From JBDTCS01 sp039923455 (GTDB lineage: Bacteria; Bacteroidota; Ignavibacteria; Palsa-1295), in NCBI GenBank assembly GCA_039923455.1, contig JBDTCS010000274.1, positions 1 to 6,452 on the forward strand: a stretch of DNA of 6,452 nucleotides, in the 5' to 3' direction. A program made the position numbers and the translations under genes. The notes under the pieces are model-generated. The model worked only from the letters and a program-made list of their open reading frames with translations. It had not been told where the DNA came from and ran no database searches. Shown here piece by piece: positions 1 to 6,223 of this stretch; positions within the stretch are counted from its first letter, which is position 1; each line of letters starts with the position of its first letter.

Positions 1-672
1 CACGACGATAGGGGCCACAATGGCAACCACATTCGTTTCGACATCGGTCGTCTCCTACATAACGATTCTTGCCGTCAGGCGTTGGAATTGCTGATGACTC
101 CGGACGATGCACATGCACTCGAAGCGAATCTCGCAAAACTCAAAGCGGATGGTGATCAAATAACTGCACTTCGCACTCAGCTCAAAGCTGCTCGAGAAGC
201 GCATGACACCGCAACATTGCGCATGCTCTGGGGCCAGGTCAGGATGATTATGCAGGATGTCGGCATGACCAACAAGGCTGTGAGCGATATTCTCGGAAAG
301 TATCGTGACGCAATCACTGCAACACTGAAAGATTGCGGCGCACACAAGGGACCACACCGTGGCCCGAATGGTGGCGGAACGACTGGTGATCTTCGCCTCG
401 AAGTGAAGCCTATCTTCCCAAATCCGGTGAGCCTTCGCTCAGCACAGGCAATGTCTGCTTCCCTCATGTATAGCTTGAGCGCAGACGCTGATGTCAACAT
501 CACTTTGATGGACGCGACAGGCACGATCATCAATCAGATCGCTAACGATCATGAGACGATGGGAATGCACACAGCAGTCATCAACGTAGCAGGTCTTCAG
601 GCCGGTATGTACTTGGTTCGCATTCAAGCGGGTTCGGTTGTACAGACTCAGAAGCTTGTCATCGTTCTTTGA
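1..672 (+). CDS. Secreted protein with C-terminal type IX secretion sorting domain (5' end missing)
   Basis: The reading frame is open from the first base to TGA at 670-672, giving 223 visible residues, so the true start lies upstream of the window. Three parts are visible. Residues 1-20 are His/Asp/Asn-rich. Residues 30-110 are charged and probably helical, with Leu/Ala/Lys/Glu heptad-like spacing. A Gly/His linker (about 112-129) joins these to residues 131-223, which resemble a T9SS type A sorting domain: a PNPV motif at 140-143, then beta-strands, a GMYLV motif and a short basic/hydrophobic end. Such tails direct export across the outer membrane by T9SS and are usually cleaved. The helical part recalls small periplasmic Spy/CpxP-like proteins, but I see no diagnostic LTxxQ motif, so this is only a guess. 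The histidines could bind metal. The T9SS tail is well supported; the function of the rest is unknown. Confidence 0.85.
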   Translation, partial: HDDRGHNGNHIRFDIGRLLHNDSCRQALELLMTPDDAHALEANLAKLKADGDQITALRTQLKAAREAHDTATLRMLWGQVRMIMQDVGMTNKAVSDILGKYRDAITATLKDCGAHKGPHRGPNGGGTTGDLRLEVKPIFPNPVSLRSAQAMSASLMYSLSADADVNITLMDATGTIINQIANDHETMGMHTAVINVAGLQAGMYLVRIQAGSVVQTQKLVIVL

Positions 673-715
673 TGCAAGCCTAATTTGAAACCAGCGAGGT
701 CTGGTCCGTTAGTTC

Positions 716-754
716 AAAAGCCCCGAGGAAGCAATTCCTCGGGGCTTTTTCTTT
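716..754 (+). terminator. Strong intrinsic terminator after the first T9SS cargo gene
   Basis: A perfect 15-bp stem (716-730 pairs with 735-749) has a GC-rich core, CCCCGAGG with CCTCGGGG, and a GCAA loop at 731-734, which is a GNRA-type tetraloop. A T-rich run (TTTTTCTTT, 746-754) follows. It lies 43 bases after the stop at 672 and separates that gene from the next gene on the same strand. The A-run on the 5' side would give a T-run on the opposite strand, so the hairpin could work in both directions, but no minus-strand gene ends here. Confidence 0.93.
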
Positions 755-794
755 GTTATATATCTGCGACTAAAACTCTACCAAATTTTTGCCC

Positions 795-807
795 TACCCG
801 CCGGGTA
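795..807. promoter_or_regulatory. Short perfect dyad upstream of the 873-4037 gene, possible operator
   Basis: TACCCG and CGGGTA form an exact inverted repeat around a single central C. The dyad lies 21 bases upstream of the TAnnTTTG box at 829-836, about where the -33 region would be expected, and no TTG-type -33 element is seen there. A regulator binding the dyad could explain the weak upstream promoter half, but a 6+6 dyad can also occur by chance. Too short to act as a terminator. Confidence 0.2.
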
Positions 808-828
808 CCATTCCCTCAATGTTTGCCT

Positions 829-836
829 TACATTTG
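829..836 (+). promoter_or_regulatory. Bacteroidetes-type -7 promoter element (TAnnTTTG)
   Basis: TACATTTG is an exact match to the TAnnTTTG -7 consensus of Bacteroidetes primary-sigma promoters. Transcription would be expected to begin near 841-844, leaving a 5' leader of about 30 bases before the ATG at 873. No matching TTG/TTTG is found 17-23 bases upstream, so the promoter may be weak or activator-dependent. The position, after a terminator and before a complete gene, supports the call. Confidence 0.45.
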
Positions 837-872
837 CAGCATGGAATTGTGCCCCAAGAATTGTCTCTAAAT

Positions 873-3800
873 ATGTCCCGAGCTCTCGTCACTCTAAGTC
901 TGATTTTTCTACTTGCTCCGACGCTCGCCTTCGGCCAGCAGGGCTGGCAGCCTGTTTCGACACCCTTGGGCGGCGATGTGGATGTGCTAGATGATTCTAC
1001 ACTTGCAATCATGGGTGGCGCCCATATTACTTGTTCCGGTAATGGAGGTTCTAGTTGGACCAAAATTGCAAAGTTACCTCAGGGCCCAACACTTTCGTTC
1101 ACTTCGATTCGGTCGACGGGCCCACACTCCGCTGCGGTTTACGGAGGTGAAGACAGCTATCTCTATCAGATCCTTGGATCCGCGCGAGGCTGGGGGACGG
1201 GCGACTCTGGGAAGTCTTGGAACAGCGTGGCCCAGGAATACGGGTATGGAGTGGAGTTCCGGCTATTAGATCATGGGATGAGAACACCCTGCTATGGTCG
1301 TACTTCCGTCCACCTTCCCAACGCAGCGGAGACGGTTAGGACGATGCAAGAACGACAAGTTTGGCCTCTTCATGTAACTACGTACGGGCTTGATTTTAAC
1401 GACTCGATTGGAGTTGCCCTTGTTCCACTCTACCCTGATGTCGGAGTAATGCGTTCAACAAACTTTGGTGATTCATGGATTCAGGATACCATCCGACTTT
1501 TGGGCCCACCGACGTGTCAATCTGTTCGGGCCTGCCTAAACACGTGGTTCATTGCCAATTCCAACCAATTGCTTCGCTCCATCGATTCCGGTGCGACGTG
1601 GAATGCACAATGGACATTTTCTCAACCCATTGTCGGCTTCAACTTTTTTGACTCGGTTGGCTATGTCTGTCTAGCGGGGGCTGACTACATTGAGCGGACT
1701 TCGAATGCGGGGCTTTCGTGGTTTCCTCAGCAGTGCGGAAATGACGCACATTATATGCGCGATGTAGATCCGACGAGTCGTTCTATAGCCTATGCGTGGG
1801 GTGATGGTCTACTCATGAAGATCACAGACCCGGGTAACTTATCTCCGAGCCGGGTTTTGAGTATGCCCCGGACTTTGGATTTCGGCGAGGTACCTGCGGA
1901 CATCCTACAAACCCAAAACCTAGTAGTTCGCAATATAGGCATTGATACGATTCGTGTGACTGGATATCTTTCCGATAGCATGAACGTCACACTAACACCG
2001 TCTGTGTTCACCATCGCGAGTGGCGACAGTTTTACTGTGACAGTCAAGTACAAAACCCGCAACGGCGTCAGTGATGCAATTCGAGTAACGCTGCAAACGA
2101 ACGCACTCCCAAGCGACCAAGCGTTTGTTGTTCGGGGAAGTGCGGCGATTCCAATAATAAAATATTTGAGTCGCTCGATCGACTTCGGAAATGTGCGAAT
2201 CGGCGAAACACAAACCAAATTTCTCCGACTTGGGAATATCGGAAAAGCGGTCGCGGCATTTCAAAAACCGAAGCCGGACGAGCCAAGCTTCTATGTGACG
2301 GGGCTTGACACACTCAAGCAAGATTGGTACGAAAATCTTTCGATTCGATTTACCCCTCAGAAGATAGGGCAAGTTTCGGCAAAGCTCCTGATCAATTCAA
2401 ATGCACTCACGAGCGATACACTCTTTCTGGAGGGATTCGGAATTACGACAGAAGCAATCACTCCCAAAGTTGACTGGACGAAGTCGATCGAGCCTATCGA
2501 TAGTCTAGCAGGAATTGCGACGAATCTTCTTCCTCGCGATTCAAGAACGGAGACCGTCTGTGGTGTTGTATCAAAACAGCCGGACGTAAGAGAGTTTGTC
2601 GTATTACGTCTTGACTCACAAGGAAGCGAGCAATCGCGTTGCATTCTTGATTCCAATTTTAGAGGGTCTGATGCAAAGGTCTTCCTTGAAACAGATGCTA
2701 ATGGTGGGAGCTTTATCGAACATGATGTTGACCGCTACTCTAATATTTGCATTACTCATCTGAACTATGGAGCGCAGCCGGACTGGCAGGATACGGTGAG
2801 GGGACTAAACCAGAATCTTCCAATCACTCTACTATCAAGTTCGAATGGTCGGTGTGCATTATCTTGCTCAGGTTTTACGTACCAACAAACCACGTTTCTG
2901 GGAGATCTGGGACAAGTGCAACTTCGGATTTATGAGCGCGATGGCCGCCGGGACTGCAATACACTCATCAATGGCGATTCATATCATTTTATTCAACGCA
3001 TTGGCTATGCTAACGGACCCGATTATGGAGTAAGTGGTGTCTGGAGTAATTCGGGGTATTTGACTTCACTTACACTCGACCATGGAAGAAACAATTCAGA
3101 TTTATCCGGGGTGGTCACGCCAGAGTATACTGCCGATGTTTGGAAATACAAAGACTCTAGCGCCATCGCGCAATACTCCGAAGTCAACTCGTCCGGTTCC
3201 GGAGTCCTTGCGTATTCGAACGGCATTATTTATGAAGCAGGGAAGAGTCAAGACACCGGTTACTATTTATTAGAGTTAGATGACTCGCTGCATCTCTTGC
3301 GCCGGGGTACGATTGATAAGATCGGTGGGCTCGATAGTATTTATTCGATTGGCGTCGATACGACGAACAACTCTCTTTACTTGCTCGGCCGCACAAACAC
3401 TGAACGCGCGGGTCGGAACACGACTCTGATTCGCATGTCTGCGGATTCTAAGGAGTTGTGGCAGCAGACGTTTGATGGATTGGGGAGCGGTGATGATATT
3501 CCGGTGAAGCTCATCGTTGCGCAAGGATTTGCATATATACTCGTGAAAAGCGCAGACACGAGTGGAAATGATTTTGTATTGTTGAAGTATGATTCGGCGG
3601 GCAAGTTGCTCTATCGCTTGCGTTACGATGGGCCCGGACACAAGGACGATGTGCCACGTGATTTTGCGATTGGCTCGGGTGGAGCTATCTATATTGTCGG
3701 TGGCGCGACAAACGCGAAAGGTGTGCAGCAGTTCACCGTGATAAAATATATTGACTCCGAACTCGCTACCGTTCAACCGCAAGTTATACCGAAGACCATC

Positions 3801-4037
3801 GATGCACGTCTAACAACAAATCCGTGGCTCTTCTCTACAACCCTCGAAATCACAAAGCCGCCGAGCGCACGCGTCAACGTTCGCGTCTATGATCTTCTCG
3901 GTAGAGAATACTTCAATCGCACAACAACCGCGAACTTGATTAGCTTAAACTCCGCACAATACGCTCCCGGCTTCTACACACTACTGATCGAAGGTGAAGA
4001 CGGCTCCCGAAAACTTATTAAATTTATTCGGCAATAA
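873..4037 (+). CDS. Large secreted multidomain beta-repeat protein with T9SS sorting domain (1054 aa)
   Basis: The ATG at 873 is chosen because it opens directly into a signal peptide: Ser-Arg, a hydrophobic core at residues 4-18, then an AFG cleavage site with Gln22 as the likely mature N-terminus. No Shine-Dalgarno is visible; the bases before the ATG are A/T-rich. Domains in order: five Asp-box-like S-x-(D/N)-x-G-x-(S/T)-W motifs ending at Trp62, 116, 202, 243 and 283, as in BNR/Ycf48-type propellers; two ASH/choice-of-anchor-D-like domains, each opening with a DFG motif (about 330-425 and 432-525); a second beta-rich region (about 545-970) whose end shows SBBP-like repeats at 850, 901 and 954; and a T9SS type A tail (about 976-1054) with YDLLGRE and PGFYTLLIE motifs. 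Six cysteines lie in 54-288 and six in 563-695. The protein is probably surface-attached or released. Binding partner unknown. Confidence 0.93.
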   Translation: MSRALVTLSLIFLLAPTLAFGQQGWQPVSTPLGGDVDVLDDSTLAIMGGAHITCSGNGGSSWTKIAKLPQGPTLSFTSIRSTGPHSAAVYGGEDSYLYQILGSARGWGTGDSGKSWNSVAQEYGYGVEFRLLDHGMRTPCYGRTSVHLPNAAETVRTMQERQVWPLHVTTYGLDFNDSIGVALVPLYPDVGVMRSTNFGDSWIQDTIRLLGPPTCQSVRACLNTWFIANSNQLLRSIDSGATWNAQWTFSQPIVGFNFFDSVGYVCLAGADYIERTSNAGLSWFPQQCGNDAHYMRDVDPTSRSIAYAWGDGLLMKITDPGNLSPSRVLSMPRTLDFGEVPADILQTQNLVVRNIGIDTIRVTGYLSDSMNVTLTPSVFTIASGDSFTVTVKYKTRNGVSDAIRVTLQTNALPSDQAFVVRGSAAIPIIKYLSRSIDFGNVRIGETQTKFLRLGNIGKAVAAFQKPKPDEPSFYVTGLDTLKQDWYENLSIRFTPQKIGQVSAKLLINSNALTSDTLFLEGFGITTEAITPKVDWTKSIEPIDSLAGIATNLLPRDSRTETVCGVVSKQPDVREFVVLRLDSQGSEQSRCILDSNFRGSDAKVFLETDANGGSFIEHDVDRYSNICITHLNYGAQPDWQDTVRGLNQNLPITLLSSSNGRCALSCSGFTYQQTTFLGDLGQVQLRIYERDGRRDCNTLINGDSYHFIQRIGYANGPDYGVSGVWSNSGYLTSLTLDHGRNNSDLSGVVTPEYTADVWKYKDSSAIAQYSEVNSSGSGVLAYSNGIIYEAGKSQDTGYYLLELDDSLHLLRRGTIDKIGGLDSIYSIGVDTTNNSLYLLGRTNTERAGRNTTLIRMSADSKELWQQTFDGLGSGDDIPVKLIVAQGFAYILVKSADTSGNDFVLLKYDSAGKLLYRLRYDGPGHKDDVPRDFAIGSGGAIYIVGGATNAKGVQQFTVIKYIDSELATVQPQVIPKTIDARLTTNPWLFSTTLEITKPPSARVNVRVYDLLGREYFNRTTTANLISLNSAQYAPGFYTLLIEGEDGSRKLIKFIRQ

Positions 4038-4061
4038 TTTATTTTGGATATCTAACAGCGA

Positions 4062-5234
4062 TCACGAATAGGCCGCGATGCCGGTGATATCCTGTCCGAG
4101 TACGAGTGTGTGTATATCGTGTGTGCCTTCGTATGTTTTTACCGATTCGAGATTTGCCATGTGGCGCATGATCGGGTATTCGCCGAGGATTCCGTTTGCG
4201 CCGTGTAGATCGCGTGCTACGCGAGCAATCGTTAACGCCATATCGACATTGTTACGCTTGGCGAGCGAGACGTGCTGCGGGCGCATCTTGCCTTCGTTCT
4301 TTAGTGTGCCCAATCGCCAAGCGAGCAGTTGTGCTTTCGTGATCTCGGTCAACATATCGGCAAGCTTCGCTTGCACGAGTTGAAATCCACCGATCGGTTT
4401 GCCAAATTGAATTCGGCTCTTCGCATAATTAACGGAGCTTTCATAGCACGCCATCGCAGCGCCGATTGCTCCCCAAGAAATTCCGTAACGAGCTTGTGTC
4501 AAACATCCAAGCGGACCCTTCAAGCCTTTTACGTTCGGCAACAAATTCTCTTCCGGTAGTTCGACATCTTGAAAGACCAACTCACTCGTAACGCTCGCAC
4601 GCAAAGAATATTTTCCTTTCATCTCCGGTGCAGTGAATCCCTTCATTCCTTTTTCAACGAGGAATCCGCGAATGTCCGACGCCTCATCACCACCACATTT
4701 CGCCCATACCACAGCCACGTCAGCGACGGTGCCGTTGGTGATCCACATCTTCGCGCCATTAAGCACGTATCCGTTCTTGGTCTTCACCGCATTCGTGATC
4801 ATGCCGGAAGGATTCGATCCGAAGTCAGGCTCGGTGAGTCCAAAACATCCGACGGCATCGCCGGAAGCAAGTCGCGGCAACCATTTCATGCGCTGCTCCT
4901 CGGTGCCATAGGTGTAGATCGGATACATCACCAGCGAACCCTGCACGCTCGCGAACGAACGGATCGCCGAGTCGCCTTTTTCGAGTTCTTGCATGATGAG
5001 ACCGTAGCCGATATTCTCCATTCCAGCACAGCCATATTTTTCCGGAAGCGTTGCACCGAGTAGTCCAAGTGCACCCATCTTCGGTATGAGTTCGCTCGGG
5101 AATGTCATCGCTTGATTGTGCTCTTCGATGATCGGGAGGATCTCGGCATTCGTAAACGCACGCACGGTGTCGCGCACCATTCTCTGATCTTCGGTCAGTA
5201 GGGCGTCAATGTCGTAATAGTCGAGGTTGATCAT
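4062..5234 (-). CDS. gcdH: Glutaryl-CoA dehydrogenase (acyl-CoA dehydrogenase family)
   Basis: This 390-residue cytoplasmic flavoenzyme should oxidise and decarboxylate glutaryl-CoA to crotonyl-CoA plus CO2, passing electrons to electron-transfer flavoprotein, in lysine, tryptophan or aromatic-acid breakdown. From memory of the human enzyme, it aligns end to end. The flavin-binding motif FGLTEPDFGSNPSGM is at 131-145, WITN at 164-167 and the RYGISWG segment at 249-255. The C-terminal TYEGTHDIH contains the predicted catalytic base Glu369. Arg92, which in this family contacts the substrate gamma-carboxylate, and Glu85, Ser93 and Tyr368 are also present. Together these separate it from short-chain acyl-CoA dehydrogenases and favour the decarboxylating form. 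The ATG at 5234 matches the mature start of homologues; AAAAGG about 9 bases upstream is a weak ribosome site. It converges on the 873-4037 gene. No ETF or other pathway gene is in view. No clear promoter was identified in 5235-5343. Confidence 0.96.
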   Translation of the reverse strand: MINLDYYDIDALLTEDQRMVRDTVRAFTNAEILPIIEEHNQAMTFPSELIPKMGALGLLGATLPEKYGCAGMENIGYGLIMQELEKGDSAIRSFASVQGSLVMYPIYTYGTEEQRMKWLPRLASGDAVGCFGLTEPDFGSNPSGMITNAVKTKNGYVLNGAKMWITNGTVADVAVVWAKCGGDEASDIRGFLVEKGMKGFTAPEMKGKYSLRASVTSELVFQDVELPEENLLPNVKGLKGPLGCLTQARYGISWGAIGAAMACYESSVNYAKSRIQFGKPIGGFQLVQAKLADMLTEITKAQLLAWRLGTLKNEGKMRPQHVSLAKRNNVDMALTIARVARDLHGANGILGEYPIMRHMANLESVKTYEGTHDIHTLVLGQDITGIAAYS

Positions 5235-5343
5235 GCAAGAAGCCTTTTCAGAGTGTGTGGTTAGTGCAAAGTCGAAAAACGGGTTTCATTCTAGAGTTTC
5301 CCCAACACGAATCGGTTTGGTGGCGTTTCTGATACTTGCGCGC

Positions 5344-5376
5344 AATAAAAAACGCGCTTGGTGTTCCAAGCGCGTT
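5344..5376 (-). terminator. Intrinsic terminator of the lipoprotein gene
   Basis: An 11-bp perfect stem (5351-5361 with 5366-5376) has GC-rich arms (AACGCGCTTGG and its complement) and a four-base loop at 5362-5365. Read on the minus strand it is followed by TTTTTTATT, made from the end of the stem and 5344-5350. It begins 25 bases after the stop of the lipoprotein gene at 5402. It would also isolate gcdH, further downstream on the same strand, from read-through. On the plus strand there is no T-run after the stem, so it is directional. Confidence 0.88.
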
Positions 5377-5401
5377 CTTCAAAAATCACATACTCAGTCT
5401 A

Positions 5402-6157
5402 TCAATGCTCTTTTGAAATTAATCTCCACTCGGCAATGATCGTGCCTTGGAAATCTGTCGTCACAGAGCGAATCAGTCCGAGTCCTTTTGCAAACCACTT
5501 GACGGTTGTGTTTGCAAGTGTAGTACCGCGCTTCGTGACGTAGGTTACTTCGATAACGTGAGGATATGCAACACCATTGAATGCAAGTTGCACATCAAAC
5601 TGCGTGACGTTCGCTGTTGTCAGCATTCCTGGTGGCGCATAAAATGTCCAAGTAGAATCCTTTGCCAACGGTAACTGCAAATCGACGGAAGGCATTGGGA
5701 GTTGCGATCCCATCGAGCGACCGAAATAGAGTGCGCGTGATTTTGTAATACCAAAGAAGCACGGCACCGAATCATGATAGTGCGATTCATCTTTCCAGGT
5801 GCCTACGTATAAATTCGAGTCCGCTGTGCCAACATGCTTCGGATCGCGACCACGCATCGTGATGCTGATATCTTCCCACTCATCGCGGTTATCCGCTCCA
5901 TAAATGTGATAGTAATACGTGCCGGAATCCATCGAATAGAAGTATGCCTTCGGATCGGTGACCGTTGGCTTTGCCGGATTCTGATCAACAATCGCACAGC
6001 CACTCGACGATATCGTGAGTGCCACAAGCGCGATCAGCGCCAAGCCATTCAGTGCAAAGCCATTCAGAGCAAAGGTCTTTAGGGCAAGCGCATAACGCCA
6101 GTTTCCGATCTTTCGGAATCCGGGAGTCATGGTGATCTTCGCTGTTTTCGTTTTCAC
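5402..6157 (-). CDS. Predicted lipoprotein with unusually long signal peptide (251 aa)
   Basis: The signal sequence has basic residues (Lys2, Lys4, Lys7, Arg15, Lys16, Arg21), a long Ala/Leu-rich core and a lipobox-like SSGC with the lipidated cysteine at Cys54. The mature protein has 198 residues and is rich in Tyr, Thr and beta-strand-like segments. The C-terminal segment VKWFAKGLGLIRSV resembles the closing motif of small Bacteroidetes lipoproteins of the DUF3108/TapB-like kind (from memory; not searched). The GTG start at 6157 is preferred because AGAGGT lies 7 bases upstream and a TAA stop lies in frame just before that; the alternative ATG at 6130 (Met10) lacks such a site. The gene follows the barrel-protein gene by 66 bases on the same strand and ends at a terminator, so the two may be co-transcribed. 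The residue after Cys is Ala, not Asp, so outer-membrane sorting is plausible. Function unknown. Confidence 0.85.
   Translation of the reverse strand: MKTKTAKITMTPGFRKIGNWRYALALKTFALNGFALNGLALIALVALTISSSGCAIVDQNPAKPTVTDPKAYFYSMDSGTYYYHIYGADNRDEWEDISITMRGRDPKHVGTADSNLYVGTWKDESHYHDSVPCFFGITKSRALYFGRSMGSQLPMPSVDLQLPLAKDSTWTFYAPPGMLTTANVTQFDVQLAFNGVAYPHVIEVTYVTKRGTTLANTTVKWFAKGLGLIRSVTTDFQGTIIAEWRLISKEH
6042..6086 (-). repeat. In-frame 15-bp tandem repeat within the lipoprotein signal peptide
   Basis: Three consecutive 15-bp units lie at 6042-6056, 6057-6071 and 6072-6086. The first two differ at a single base (14 of 15 identical). The third is diverged (about 10 of 15 identical to the second). 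On the minus strand they encode the five-residue pattern L-x-x-(F/L)-A three times (residues 26-40: LKTFA, LNGFA, LNGLA). The unit is a multiple of three, so copy changes keep the frame and only lengthen the hydrophobic core. Confidence 0.85.
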
Positions 6158-6164
6158 TATTCTT

Positions 6165-6170
6165 ACCTCT
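6165..6170 (-). promoter_or_regulatory. Ribosome binding site deciding a GTG start
   Basis: AGAGGT on the minus strand lies 7 bases before the GTG at 6157-6155. It is the clearest Shine-Dalgarno-like sequence in the window and is the reason for choosing GTG over the ATG nine codons further in. Confidence 0.6.
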
Positions 6171-6174
6171 TATA

Positions 6175-6205
6175 CAAACTGATTCATCATTTCAAAACTT
6201 GTCAA
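6175..6205 (-). promoter_or_regulatory. Possible Bacteroidetes-type promoter for the lipoprotein gene
   Basis: On the minus strand TTG (6205-6203) is followed after 20 bases by TCAGTTTG (6182-6175), one mismatch from the TAnnTTTG -7 consensus and within the usual 17-23 base spacing. Transcription would begin near 6168-6170, leaving a leader of about 12 bases, which is tight because it would place the ribosome site at the RNA's very 5' end. The gene could instead be read through from the barrel-protein gene upstream. Confidence 0.35.
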
Positions 6206-6223
6206 CCACGTCCACGCGCACGA

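Noticed and set aside
82..84. TTG as the start of the first gene
   Set aside because: The frame is open through to base 1 with plausible protein sequence, there is no ribosome site before the TTG, and a T9SS cargo needs an N-terminal signal peptide, which is absent here. The gene is 5'-truncated by the window.
789..872. Upstream TTG start adding 28 residues to the large secreted protein
   Set aside because: The extension would run across the promoter box and bury the clear signal peptide that begins at the ATG at 873.
3276..3782. 168-codon open frame on the minus strand inside the large secreted-protein gene
   Set aside because: It is antisense to a well-supported coding region, has no recognisable domain or signal, and its composition looks like a complement of the repeats.
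4022..4043. A/T-rich repeat at the end of the large gene as a terminator
   Set aside because: The two ATTTATT copies (4022-4028 and 4037-4043) are direct, not inverted, so no stable hairpin forms.
4569..5063. 164-codon open frame on the plus strand across gcdH
   Set aside because: It lies antisense to a strongly conserved enzyme gene, and its Arg/His/Ser-rich product resembles no family.
5351..5376. The 11-bp stem as a plus-strand terminator
   Set aside because: No T-run follows on the plus strand and no plus-strand gene ends upstream; the T-run exists only on the minus strand.
6169..6205. Sigma-70-like promoter TTGACA ... TATAAG on the minus strand
   Set aside because: Both hexamers look good but are 25 bases apart, too far for a normal -35/-10 pair. 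The TTG-N20-TCAGTTTG reading fits better.
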